Part shown: positions 9,440 through 17,209 of the stretch, one piece after another | How the letters are laid out: each line of letters begins with the position of its first letter | Position numbering within the stretch: the first letter of the stretch is position 1 | NCBI RefSeq assembly: GCF_918697925.1 | Contig: NZ_CAKKMF010000055.1 | Span: forward strand, 1 to 35,030 | Direction of reading: 5' to 3' | DNA: 35,030 nt | Source of the DNA: Arthrobacter sp. Bi26 | GTDB lineage: Bacteria; Actinomycetota; Actinomycetes; Actinomycetales; Micrococcaceae | Made by a program: the position numbers and the translations under genes | The notes under the pieces: generated by a model | What the model was told of the DNA's origin: nothing | Seen by the model: only the letters and a program-made list of their open reading frames with translations | Databases searched by the model: none

Positions 9440-9913
9440 ATGAACGGTGATCAGCGCATTGTCGTGGGCGTGGACGGTTCCGAATTTTCGACGACGGCGC
9501 TCCGCCTCGCCGGGCGCATGTCCACGAGTCTCAACGTCCCGATTGAGGTCATTACGTGCCTGGGGACGTCCGATTTCTTCCTTGCATCCCACCTGCCGGA
9601 GGACAGGACGCCCACCCTTGAGCAGCTGGAGGAGACCGCCAAAGATCTCGTGGACCAAGCCTTGGAGCGTGCCTTCGGCGACTCGCGTCCGGAAGGCCTC
9701 ACCCGCTCGGTCAAGTTCGGGGCTCCGGCCAAGGTCCTTATCGAGGAAAGCCAGAACGCCCAGTTGCTCGTGGTGGGCAGGCGCGGGAAGGGCGGCTTCC
9801 TCCATCAGGTCATGGGCTCGGTGAGCGGGGCCTGTGCGGCCCATGCCCATTGTCCGGTGATGGTGGTCGGCCAGGGAGCGGACGACCGTCCGGACCACCG
9901 GACCAGCGGATGA
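9440..9913 (+). CDS. universal stress protein (UspA family)
   Basis: This single Usp domain has 157 residues. It begins with the strand RIVVGVDGSEFSTTALRLA, and the ATP-binding loop G-x2-G-x9-G-(S/T) is present as GRRGKGGFLHQVMGSVS (113-129), so it belongs to the ATP-binding group. Proteins of this family are induced by hypoxia, stationary phase and other stress, and are cytoplasmic. The start ATG at 9440 is preceded by a purine-rich GGGGA. The following gene starts 10 bases after its stop, so they are probably cotranscribed. A DosR-like box upstream suggests hypoxia or redox control, which is inferred. Confidence 0.92.
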   Translation: MNGDQRIVVGVDGSEFSTTALRLAGRMSTSLNVPIEVITCLGTSDFFLASHLPEDRTPTLEQLEETAKDLVDQALERAFGDSRPEGLTRSVKFGAPAKVLIEESQNAQLLVVGRRGKGGFLHQVMGSVSGACAAHAHCPVMVVGQGADDRPDHRTSG

Positions 9914-9923
9914 GGTCCCTCGC

Positions 9924-10619
9924 GTGAGCGGCCCGCACGTTCCCGGCCGGATGCGCGGACCGCTCGCGGCGCTCGCGGCGGCCGGGGCCGGCGCCGCTTA
10001 CGTCTTGGCTGTCCGGCCGCGGCTCCTGCTCTGGGGATCCACCACCCAGGAGGCCGCCGGGCCGCTCGCCGGGGACGAGATCGTGCCCGCCCCGCGCATG
10101 CAAAGCACCCGTGCGGTCACTATTGCGGCCCCGGTCACAGACGTCTGGCCCTGGCTTGTCCAGTTGGGCGCCGGGCGTGGCGGTTTTTACTCCTACGACT
10201 GGCTCGAAAAAACCACGGGTCTGGGCATCCGGAGTGCAGACAGGATTGTCCCGGAACTGCAGCGCCTGGAGGTCGGCGACATCGTCCGGTTGTCCCCCGA
10301 CGGCGGCCTGCCGGTCAGGCGTCTCGAGTCCGGGGCTGTGCTGGCGCTGGGCGGATCCATCGACTTGCGCACGGGCAAGATGTCGCCCGCCGGCGTCCGT
10401 CCTACCGGGCGCCGGCTCGACATCGGCTGGACGTTCGTGTTGCGGCCTGCGGGCCCCCAGGCCACCAGGCTCCTGTCCCGCACCCGGTACGACTATTCGC
10501 CCCTGGCCGAGGGGCTGGCCCTGCGCGCGTTGCTGGAACCGGTGCAGTTCCTGATGGAGCGGCGGATGCTCCTGGGCATCCGTGACAGAGCTGAAGGCCG
10601 CAAGGCGCACGGCGCCTGA
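9924..10619 (+). CDS. membrane-anchored SRPBCC-like protein
   Basis: This protein has 231 residues. A hydrophobic Ala/Gly-rich stretch (about 12-30) could anchor or export it. From about residue 60 it reads STRAVTIAAPVTDVWPWLVQLGAGRGGFYSYDWLE, a characteristic START-like (SRPBCC) entry seen in many actinobacterial proteins of unknown function. The later beta-rich segment with LDIGWTFVLRP and the helix near the end fit that fold. Such domains bind hydrophobic ligands; the ligand is unknown. The start is GTG at 9924 with TGAGG upstream. It follows the universal stress gene closely and ends four bases before the convergent fusion gene's stop. Confidence 0.75.
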   Translation: MSGPHVPGRMRGPLAALAAAGAGAAYVLAVRPRLLLWGSTTQEAAGPLAGDEIVPAPRMQSTRAVTIAAPVTDVWPWLVQLGAGRGGFYSYDWLEKTTGLGIRSADRIVPELQRLEVGDIVRLSPDGGLPVRRLESGAVLALGGSIDLRTGKMSPAGVRPTGRRLDIGWTFVLRPAGPQATRLLSRTRYDYSPLAEGLALRALLEPVQFLMERRMLLGIRDRAEGRKAHGA

Positions 10620-10623
10620 CGGT

Positions 10624-11988
10624 TCAGACGCCCGTGGCCCGCGCGCTGGCACCGTCCGGCGGCAGCATGTAGTCGACAAACCAGTCCCGTGCAAGGATGG
10701 CCGCGGCCGCGAGCGTGCCAGGTTCTTCAAACAAGTGCGTCGCGCCCTGCACGACAGCGAGCTGGCTGGGGCAGCGCATCATCGCCTTCGCCCGGCGGTT
10801 GAGCTCCAGGACCTCGTGGTCCAAGCTGCCCACAATCAGGAGCGTGGGCGCTGTCACGGCAGACAGCCGCGGGCCGGCGAGATCGGGGCGGCCCCCGCGG
10901 GAGACGACAGCCGCGATTCGCGCCGACGGCTCCGACGCCGCCCACAACGCGGCCCCGGCGCCCGTGCTCGCCCCGAAGTAGCCCACGGCGCAGGAGGCCG
11001 TGTCTGCCCGGGTGGAAAGCCAGTCCGTTGCTGAGGACAGCCTGCGGGCCAGGAGTTCGATGTCAAAGACGTTGGCGCGGCTGCGCTCCTCCGCGGTGGT
11101 CAGCAGGTCCAGCAGCAGCGTACCGAGTCCAGCCTGCTGCAGCAGACCGGCCACATAGCGGTTCCGGGGGCTGTGGCGGCTGCTGCCGCTGCCATGGGCG
11201 AACAGCACCACGGCCCGGGCCGGGACCGGAAGATGGAGCTGTGCCTGGATCCGCACCGCCCGGGACGGGATCTCTACTTCCTCGTCGACGTCGGCGGCCC
11301 TGTCGGCGCGGGCCGCCGCCGAGGCCCAGAAGGGCGGCGGCGAGGTCTCGACGCGTTTGGCCGCAAGGTCGAGCAGGCGCAGCACCTCGTCGTCGTCCGT
11401 CGGGGAGAAGTCCCGGTAGTGGTAACCGACGGCGGTGAACTGGCGCGGCGTCGCCAGGCAGACCACTTCGTCCGGTTCTGTCAGGTTGGCGAGGGTCTCC
11501 GCGGGGGCAACCGGAACCGCCAGGATCACGCGTGCCGCGCCCTGTTTCCGGGCGACCCGGCAGGCCACCCGGGCAGTGGAGCCGGTGGCGATCCCGTCGT
11601 CGACGATCACCGCGATGCGTCCGGTCAGGTCGTGCCGGGTCCGGCCCTTCCGGAACAGGACGAGCCGGTTTTCCAAGGCGGCGCGCTCGTGCTCCTCAAC
11701 GGCCTGCAGTTCGTCACTGCTGACCCGTGAATGGGCCAGGACCTGCTCGTCCAGGACCTTGGCACCGCCTTCACCGATCGCCCCCATGGCGAGCTCGGGC
11801 TGGTAGGGAAGCCCGAGTTTCCGCACCACAATCACGTCCAGGGGAGCGTCCAGGGCGGCGGCGACTTCGAAGGCTACAGGCACGCCGCCGCGCGGCAGGC
11901 CCAGGACCACAATGTCCTGGCCACGCAGTTCCGCCAGACGACGGCCGAGCTGCCTGCCGGCGTCGACCCTGTCTTCAAAAATGCTCAT
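10624..11988 (-). CDS. phosphoribosyltransferase / dienelactone-hydrolase-like fusion protein
   Basis: This protein has 454 residues and two domains. Residues 1-210 are a type I phosphoribosyltransferase with the flexible-loop region near RKLGLPYQPELAMGAIGE and the PRPP loop IAVIVDDGIATGST (125-138). Residues 240-450 form an alpha/beta hydrolase of the dienelactone-hydrolase type: oxyanion region FAHGSGSS (263-270), nucleophile Ser341 in GASTG, acid Asp390 in GSLDHEV and His418 in GATHLFEEPG. The same architecture occurs in Mycobacterium tuberculosis Rv0571c, a DosR-regulon protein. The real reaction is not known to me. The ATG at 11988 lacks a strong ribosome-binding site. An inverted repeat at 12062-12078 lies about 75 bases upstream and could be regulatory. 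Confidence 0.88.
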   Translation of the reverse strand: MSIFEDRVDAGRQLGRRLAELRGQDIVVLGLPRGGVPVAFEVAAALDAPLDVIVVRKLGLPYQPELAMGAIGEGGAKVLDEQVLAHSRVSSDELQAVEEHERAALENRLVLFRKGRTRHDLTGRIAVIVDDGIATGSTARVACRVARKQGAARVILAVPVAPAETLANLTEPDEVVCLATPRQFTAVGYHYRDFSPTDDDEVLRLLDLAAKRVETSPPPFWASAAARADRAADVDEEVEIPSRAVRIQAQLHLPVPARAVVLFAHGSGSSRHSPRNRYVAGLLQQAGLGTLLLDLLTTAEERSRANVFDIELLARRLSSATDWLSTRADTASCAVGYFGASTGAGAALWAASEPSARIAAVVSRGGRPDLAGPRLSAVTAPTLLIVGSLDHEVLELNRRAKAMMRCPSQLAVVQGATHLFEEPGTLAAAAILARDWFVDYMLPPDGASARATGV

Positions 11989-11993
11989 GGGAT

Positions 11994-12134
11994 ATGGCTT
12001 TCAAGTCGAAACGTGGGCCATCGGCCATCAGTCGTGTGCTGCTGAAACTGGTGCGCTCCTGCGGGTTCCCCAAACCCGAAATGGAGCCGGTGGCCGCTGC
12101 CTCCAACTATCCGCCCGCGGCCGAAGCCCTGTGA
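11994..12134 (+). CDS. possible small basic protein, 46 residues
   Basis: An ATG at 11994 opens a frame of 46 codons ending in TGA at 12132. The product is basic in its first half (MAFKSKRGPSAISRVLLKLV) with a short amphipathic helix-like part, then a Pro/Ala-rich tail. It starts only 5 bases from the divergent fusion gene and has only a weak GGGA before the start. I do not recognise a family. It could be a real small protein or a chance frame in GC-rich DNA. Confidence 0.3.
   Translation: MAFKSKRGPSAISRVLLKLVRSCGFPKPEMEPVAAASNYPPAAEAL
12062..12078. promoter_or_regulatory. inverted repeat upstream of the fusion gene
   Basis: CGGGTT and AACCCG are perfect arms around CCCCA. It sits in the 328-base region between two divergent genes. 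On the minus strand it partly matches the outer TTCGGG...CCCG positions of a DosR-type box but not its centre. It may be an operator or chance, and it also falls inside the possible small protein gene at 11994-12134. Confidence 0.25.
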
Positions 12135-12180
12135 GGGCCTTTATGCCCGATTTTGGGCCTGCGTGCCGGACCTGCCGCGG

Positions 12181-12210
12181 CTGACGGGCAGCGGTTCGGA
12201 TGTATATACT
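12181..12210 (+). promoter_or_regulatory. candidate promoter of the GAF-ANTAR gene
   Basis: CTGACG (12181-12186) and TATACT (12205-12210) are 18 bases apart, giving a likely start near 12217 and a leader of about 100 bases before the GTG of the GAF-ANTAR gene. Nothing else convincing is visible between 12135 and 12316. Confidence 0.4.
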
Positions 12211-12316
12211 CTCTCGGTACGGTTTTGCAGCGAGCCGTTGGATTGTTCTTCGATCCGGCCGCTGCCGTATCCGCCATTTGCCGCGGTGGGAGCGCCGCCG
12301 GGTCGTCTTGACCTGA

Positions 12317-13072
12317 GTGAAACGGCACAACAGACAAGTGGTCAGCGAGTCAACCGCAAATTCAATAAACCAGCAGCTGCAGGAACTGGTGCTCCGCAGC
12401 TCCGACGTCGAGGACTTCCTCTGCGAGCTCGCTCGGGTGTCCGCGCGCAGCCTGTCCGAGCCCGGGGACGAGATCCTGTGCGGCATCACGCTCCTGCGGC
12501 AAAGGAAGGCGGCCACCGTCGCCAGCAGCAGCCCCGCCGCGCAGGCCATGGACGAAATCCAGTACACCTTCGGGGACGGCCCCTGCATGACGGCCTCCCG
12601 GGAACAGGAAACCGTCCACGTTGAGGACCTTGATCTCGATGGTCGCTGGCCGCAGTACGCCGCGACGGTGCGCGGACATGGCTTCCGGTCCATTCTGGCG
12701 CTGCCGTTCCTGCTCGAAGGCGAAACCCAGGCCGCCTTGAACCTGTATTCGCACCGTCCGGGCCGGTTCGATGACCGTGCCACGGAACTGGCCCGTGACT
12801 TCGTCCACCAGACATCCATGGCCCTGCGGCTCGCGGTCCGGTTCGCGCACAGCAGCGAGACGGCCGCCGACCTCAAGGCCAGCCTGGAAACGCGGACCGC
12901 TATCGACGTTGCCGTCGGCATCATCATGGCGCAGAACCGTTGCAGCCAGGATGAAGCGTTCGAGCTCCTGAAGTCGGCGTCCAGCGCCCGGAACATCAAG
13001 CTCCACGTCGTCGCGGCCGGGGTGGTCGAGGCACTAGGCCAGGGTCCCACCCGGACCCACTTCGAGGTCTAG
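12317..13072 (+). CDS. GAF-ANTAR domain regulator (RNA-binding antiterminator type)
   Basis: This cytoplasmic protein has 251 residues. Residues about 25-175 form a GAF sensor domain (DEILCGITLLR, then FGDGPCMTASREQETVHVEDL and GFRSILALPFLLEGETQAALNLYS). Residues about 192-240 form an ANTAR domain with the family pattern TAIDVAVGIIMAQNRCSQDEAFELLKSAS. ANTAR proteins bind paired hexaloop RNA stems and prevent transcription termination; GAF input is usually a small ligand or redox signal. No kinase partner is adjacent. The start is uncertain: GTG at 12317 lacks a Shine-Dalgarno sequence, and a GTG seven codons later is an alternative. The context of stress genes suggests a role in stress control. 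Confidence 0.85.
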   Translation: MKRHNRQVVSESTANSINQQLQELVLRSSDVEDFLCELARVSARSLSEPGDEILCGITLLRQRKAATVASSSPAAQAMDEIQYTFGDGPCMTASREQETVHVEDLDLDGRWPQYAATVRGHGFRSILALPFLLEGETQAALNLYSHRPGRFDDRATELARDFVHQTSMALRLAVRFAHSSETAADLKASLETRTAIDVAVGIIMAQNRCSQDEAFELLKSASSARNIKLHVVAAGVVEALGQGPTRTHFEV

Positions 13073-13097
13073 CCCGGACCGGGACCAGCCTGTGCGG

Positions 13098-13235
13098 TCA
13101 GGCCCGTTTCCCGGCCAGGAGCTGGTGCAGCCGGCGCAGGGAGCGGTGTGGCGCGCCGATTCCATTGATGAGCACGACGGCGGGAGCGGACCCGCCGGCC
13201 GTTTCGCGCGAGGCGAAGACGTGGCCGGCGTGGCC
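13098..13235 (-). pseudogene. possible alpha/beta hydrolase N-terminal remnant
   Basis: On the minus strand, right after the small acidic protein, a short frame reads VFASRETAGGSAPAVVLING, then IGAPHRSLRRLHQLLAGKRA and a stop. The PAVVLINGIGAP segment looks like the first core strand and oxyanion region of an alpha/beta hydrolase, where HG is usual in place of NG. No start codon with a ribosome-binding site precedes it and the rest of the fold is missing. It is best seen as a gene remnant, though chance similarity is possible. Confidence 0.35.
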
Positions 13236-13248
13236 CGCCGCCGGCGGC

Positions 13249-13467
13249 TCAGGTGTCCGGCTTGTCCCGCTTGTCCCGCTCCTCGAACTCCTCGTCGAGG
13301 TCATAGTGCCGGAATTCCGTCTCCGGATTCGGCTCCCCCTCCACCACGTACTCGTAGTCCAGCTGGCGCTCGACTTGGCTGTCGAGGACCTGAAGATCCT
13401 TGTCCGCGACCTTGCTGAGGTCTTCCGGGAATTCATCTTCCGGGCTGAGGTGCAGCTTCTCGGTCAT
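13249..13467 (-). CDS. small acidic conserved-type hypothetical protein, 72 residues
   Basis: The product is strongly acidic, beginning MTEKLHLSPEDEFPEDLSKV and ending in a charged EEFEERDKRDKPDT tail. It is likely soluble and partly helical or disordered. The ATG at 13467 has AGAGG eight bases upstream. The longer frame to 13626 adds an Arg-rich segment not typical of a start. I do not recognise a named family. Its base composition and codon use match the neighbours, which supports a real gene. Confidence 0.65.
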   Translation of the reverse strand: MTEKLHLSPEDEFPEDLSKVADKDLQVLDSQVERQLDYEYVVEGEPNPETEFRHYDLDEEFEERDKRDKPDT

Positions 13468-13568
13468 TGCATGCCTCTCTGGGCCAGGGAATGGACTCGT
13501 GCCCGCACTGTCCTGGCTGCATTCAGGATAGTCCCAACGAGCCAGGGGCGCGCCGGTGTCAGCCCTTC

Positions 13569-13982
13569 CTAGGCGGGCTCGGAACCGACGTTCACCAGCC
13601 AGTCCACGCCGAACCTGTCCTTGCACATCCCGAAGATATCGCCCCAGGGTGCCTTTTCGAGCGGCATCGCGATGGCGCCGCCCTCGGCCAGCTTGTCGAA
13701 GTAGCCACGGAGCTCGGCTTCGTCGGAGCCGCTAAGGGACACGGAAATGTTGGTGCCGGGGGTGTAGTCCATGCTGTTGGGCGTGTCGGCTCCCATGAGC
13801 ACCATGCCGCCGTCCGTCCGGAGCTGGGCATGCATGATCTTTTCCTGCTCTGCCGGGTCCTCGCTGGCGTGGTACTCGGCGAACGTACTCATGGTCAGTT
13901 CCCCGCCGAATACCGACTGGTAGAAGGTCATGGCGTCCTTCGCGCTGTCGCGGAAGCCGAGGTAGGGATTGAGCGTAGTCAT
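13569..13982 (-). CDS. VOC-superfamily (PhnB/glyoxalase-like) protein
   Basis: This protein has 137 residues and matches the PhnB-like branch of the vicinal oxygen chelate fold: LNPYLGFRDSAKDAMTFYQSVFGGEL at the start, KIMHAQLRTDGGMVLMGAD in the middle, and WGDIFGMCKDRFGVDWLVN at the end. Members include metal-binding lyases, dioxygenases and antibiotic-binding proteins, while many PhnB-like ones have no known activity. It stands alone on the minus strand with about 180 bases of plain DNA upstream. The ATG at 13982 is preceded by a purine-rich AAGGAG-like stretch. Confidence 0.88.
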   Translation of the reverse strand: MTTLNPYLGFRDSAKDAMTFYQSVFGGELTMSTFAEYHASEDPAEQEKIMHAQLRTDGGMVLMGADTPNSMDYTPGTNISVSLSGSDEAELRGYFDKLAEGGAIAMPLEKAPWGDIFGMCKDRFGVDWLVNVGSEPA

Positions 13983-14162
13983 GTCCGAAACTCCTTGCTG
14001 CTTGGGGGCGCCGGCCGGTGCGGCAACGACGACGGTGCACGTTACAGGGCATATCCTGCCGCAAAACCGGCAGCATGGGTAGGTGCCCGGCAGGGGAACA
14101 AGGCGAGAGGATGCGGCGGCGTTTGCGCACCGCCGTCGGCCGCTGTGACGAGCGGATAGTGG

Positions 14163-14729
14163 CTATGGTGCCTGGCCGGCGTGTTCGCCTTCGGCGATTT
14201 CCTCAAGGAGCTTGGCGTTGAAGGCCGTGAGGTCACGCGGGCTGCGGCTGGTCACCAGGCCCTGGTCCACCACGACTTGCTCGTCGGTCCAGTTCGCGCC
14301 GGCGTTCTTGAGGTCCGTCTGGAGCGTGTGATACGAGGTCACGTTCCGGCCGCTGACCACGCCTGCGTCGATGAGCAGCCACGGGCCGTGGCAGATGGAG
14401 GCGACGGGCTTGTGCTGTTCGAAGAAGGACCGGGTGAACGCCTGGGCGTCCTTGTCGACGCGGAGGTGATCGGCGTTGACTACGCCGCCGGGGATGACGA
14501 GGGCGTGGAAATCGGCGGCGTCGGCCCGCGCCACGGCGAGGTCGACGGCGAAGGTCTGGCCCTTTTCGGTGCCGTTGTAGCCTTGCAGCTTTCCGCTCTT
14601 CGGCGAGACCAGGGTTGGCACGCCGCCGGCTTCCTTCACGGCATCCCACGGGCTGGTCAGTTCCACCTGCTCCACACCATCTGTGAGCAGGAACGCGACC
14701 TTCTTGCCCGAAATATTGTGCTCTGACAT
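14163..14729 (-). CDS. DJ-1/PfpI family protein
   Basis: This protein has 188 residues and a class I glutamine amidotransferase-like fold. The nucleophile elbow ASICHGPWLL contains Cys113 and His114, and Glu20 in DGVEQVE completes the usual PfpI active site. It resembles the PfpI/YhbO type, reported as protease, chaperone or deglycase-like in stress; the exact activity is disputed in the family. The protein is cytoplasmic. The ATG at 14729 has GAGGAG upstream. It is a single gene on the minus strand, divergent from the antiporter gene with 173 bases between starts. Confidence 0.9.
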   Translation of the reverse strand: MSEHNISGKKVAFLLTDGVEQVELTSPWDAVKEAGGVPTLVSPKSGKLQGYNGTEKGQTFAVDLAVARADAADFHALVIPGGVVNADHLRVDKDAQAFTRSFFEQHKPVASICHGPWLLIDAGVVSGRNVTSYHTLQTDLKNAGANWTDEQVVVDQGLVTSRSPRDLTAFNAKLLEEIAEGEHAGQAP

Positions 14730-14902
14730 GTGTCCTCCTCGTTCCGGGGCGCGGTCCGGGCAACAATCGGCAGTGCCCGGCGCCAGCGCAGAGTCTCACT
14801 TGGCTTGCAGTTCAACTCTAGGAACCCGCCAAGTCATAAGCAAGCTGATGATGCGCTGCGGGGACCCGCCGGCACCGGGCGTGAAGCTGAGAGAATGGGC
14901 CA

Positions 14903-16777
14903 ATGGAAGTTGCTCTCGGGCTGCTGGCCCTCGTCGCCATTGTCTGCGCCTGCAGCGCGCTGGGGCACAAGATCAACGTCTCCGCCCCGCTCTTACTGGT
15001 GCTGGCCGGTGTTGTGTGTTCCTTCCTCCCGTTTGTCCCGACCATCGAACTGAACCCCGAACTGGTTATGGTCGGGCTGTTGCCGCCGCTGCTCTACGCA
15101 GCCGCGCTGCAGACCTCGCTGTTCGATTTCGGTTCCAACCGCCGCTCCATCGGCCTGCTGTCGGTGGGCTACGTCATCTTCGGTACCATCGGCATCGGGC
15201 TGGTGGTCGCCTGGCTGTTTCCCGAGATCCCGCTGGCGGCTGCCATTGCCCTGGGTGCCGTCGTCGCACCGCCGGACGCCGTGGCCGCGACCGCCATTGC
15301 GCGAAAGGTGGGCATGCCCCGCAGGATTGTCACCATCTTGGAGGGCGAATCGCTGGTCAACGACGCCACGGCGCTTATCTGCCTGCGCGCCGCCATCGCT
15401 GCCATCGCCGGAACCGTTTCCGCGGCGGAGGTCGCCGGCGGTTTCCTCCTAGCGGCCGGCGGGGGCCTGGTGGTGGGTGTAGCCGCCGCCTTCGTGCTCA
15501 CGGCACTCCGCAAGCGGATCCGCAACGTGGCCATCAACACTTCCACGTCGCTGATCGCCCCGCTCGTGGCCTACCTCCCGGCGGAAGCGATCCACGCCTC
15601 CGGCGTGCTGGCCGTCGTCGTCACCGGGCTGATCATGGGGACCAAGGCGCCGTCCATGCCGAACGGGGCCGCCCGGCTGAGCCAGCGCAGCAATTGGCAC
15701 ACTGTCCAGTTCCTGCTGGAAAATTCTGTCTTCCTCCTGATCGGGCTGCAGGTCCGGACCATCATCGAGGGCGTTCGGGATGACTCGCTGGGGCCCGAAC
15801 GGATCTGGCTCGGCTGTGCCGTGGTGCTGCTGGCTGTGCTGATCCTGCGCCCGGTCTGGGTCTTCCCGGCAACCTACCTGCCACGGCTCATCCCCGCGGT
15901 CCGGCGCAAGGATCCCGCGCCGCCCTGGCAATATGCGGCGATCGTCTCCTGGGCCGGCATGCGCGGCGTGGTGACGCTGGCCGCCGTCCTGGTCCTGCCG
16001 GCAGGTCTGGAACACCGGTCCGTCCTGATCCTAATGGCCCTCGTGGTGGTGGCCGGCACGCTGACCCTGCAGGGCTTCACGCTCCCGGCCCTCGTCCGGT
16101 GGCTGCATGTCAAGGGTCCGGACCCGCGCGAGGACGCGCTCAACGAGGCGTCGCTGATGCAGATGGCGACGGCGGCGGGCGTGCAGCGGCTCCGGGAACT
16201 GCGCTCGGACGCCGACCCGCCGGAAGTCGTGGCGATGCTGAAGCGGCGTACCCAGGAGCGCGGGCTGGCCGCATGGGAGCGGCTGGGACGGCCGTCCGCG
16301 GAAGCCGCCACCCCCAGCCAGCGCTACGCCCAACTCCGGCTGGCCATGCTGGACGCCGAGCGCGCCAAGGTGCTCGAGCTGCGGCGCGACGGCGGATACG
16401 CGCACGAGGTCCTGGTCAACGTCCTGGACCGCCTCGATGTCGAAGAGTCCATGCTGGACGCCGCACTGGAAGAACCGGACACGGACGGCGGCCGCGGAGG
16501 CGAGGGGATCGCCCGGCCCCTAGGAGTGTGCCCCCACCTGGAGTCCGCCCCGGATCCGGCGGTCCCGCCAGGACCCTTGTGCGCCGCGTGCATACGCGAA
16601 GGAACGACGACCGTACACCTGCGGATGTGCCTGGAGTGCGGCAACGTGGCCTGCTGCGATTCCTCGCCGGGAACCCATGCCTACAAACACTTCCAGCTCA
16701 GCGGCCACCCCGTCATGCGCAGCGTCGAGCCGGGCGAGGACTGGCGCTGGTGCTACCCGGACGAACTCCTTGGCTAG
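14903..16777 (+). CDS. CPA1-type Na+/H+ antiporter with C-terminal UBP-type zinc finger
   Basis: This protein has 624 residues. Residues 1-410 form a monovalent cation/proton antiporter with about 12 membrane segments and the signature motifs PPDAVAATAIARKVGMPRRI and LEGESLVNDATAL, where the acidic residues carry cation and proton. Residues about 420-530 are a charged cytoplasmic helical region. Residues 541-624 form a UBP-type zinc finger: CPHL at 543-546, CAAC at 560-563, CLEC at 576-579, CC at 584-585, and His592, His596 and His602 before GHPVMRS and the ending PGEDWRWCYPDELLG. This finger binds ubiquitin C-termini in eukaryotes; its bacterial role is unknown. The ATG at 14903 starts at the first membrane helix. 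It stands alone on the plus strand. Confidence 0.9.
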   Translation: MEVALGLLALVAIVCACSALGHKINVSAPLLLVLAGVVCSFLPFVPTIELNPELVMVGLLPPLLYAAALQTSLFDFGSNRRSIGLLSVGYVIFGTIGIGLVVAWLFPEIPLAAAIALGAVVAPPDAVAATAIARKVGMPRRIVTILEGESLVNDATALICLRAAIAAIAGTVSAAEVAGGFLLAAGGGLVVGVAAAFVLTALRKRIRNVAINTSTSLIAPLVAYLPAEAIHASGVLAVVVTGLIMGTKAPSMPNGAARLSQRSNWHTVQFLLENSVFLLIGLQVRTIIEGVRDDSLGPERIWLGCAVVLLAVLILRPVWVFPATYLPRLIPAVRRKDPAPPWQYAAIVSWAGMRGVVTLAAVLVLPAGLEHRSVLILMALVVVAGTLTLQGFTLPALVRWLHVKGPDPREDALNEASLMQMATAAGVQRLRELRSDADPPEVVAMLKRRTQERGLAAWERLGRPSAEAATPSQRYAQLRLAMLDAERAKVLELRRDGGYAHEVLVNVLDRLDVEESMLDAALEEPDTDGGRGGEGIARPLGVCPHLESAPDPAVPPGPLCAACIREGTTTVHLRMCLECGNVACCDSSPGTHAYKHFQLSGHPVMRSVEPGEDWRWCYPDELLG

Positions 16778-16934
16778 GGCCAGGGCTCCGGACGCCGGCG
16801 CCGTGCCGCGTGCTGTAAGTCCGCGCCGAGCCCTGTTCACGGCTCCATCGCCTCCGTAGGCTGGAAGGGACCTGCTGGAAAGGGACCCTGCGAAGAGAAG
16901 GGGACCCGCCGCGGTCGGACGAAGAGAGGACACC

Positions 16935-17177
16935 GTGGACAACCAAGACATCCTGGAGCGCATCAAGGCCCTGGTGGAGGAAGAACACGGCCTCCGCGAA
17001 GGCTCGCAAGCCGCCGGGACCGGAGCGCCGGACATCCTCAGGCTGCAGCAAGTGGAAGAACAGCTCGATCAGTGCTGGGACCTGCTCCGCCAGCGGCGCG
17101 CCAAAAAGGACTACGGCGAGAACCCCGACGAGGCGGAGGTGCGGCCGGTCAGCGAGGTCGAGGGCTACCAGAGCTAG
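16935..17177 (+). CDS. DUF2630 family protein
   Basis: This small cytoplasmic protein has 80 residues and fits DUF2630: MDNQDILERIKALVEEEHGLRE, then RLQQVEEQLDQCWDLLRQRR and a C-terminal VRPVSEVEGYQ. It is predicted to be almost entirely helical, probably a coiled-coil hairpin. The function is not known. The start is GTG at 16935 with GAGAGGA five bases upstream. The upstream 157 bases hold purine-rich GGGACC-type short repeats (about 16864-16908) but no clear promoter. The CapA-like gene follows 32 bases later and may be cotranscribed. Confidence 0.88.
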   Translation: MDNQDILERIKALVEEEHGLREGSQAAGTGAPDILRLQQVEEQLDQCWDLLRQRRAKKDYGENPDEAEVRPVSEVEGYQS

Positions 17178-17209
17178 CCCTCGACCATGACCTGACGGGC
17201 CGGCTGGCC

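Noticed and set aside
12135..12316. ANTAR target RNA (paired hexaloop stems) in the leader of the GAF-ANTAR gene
   Set aside because: I could not find two adjacent stems with the expected hexaloop A1 and G4 pattern by eye.
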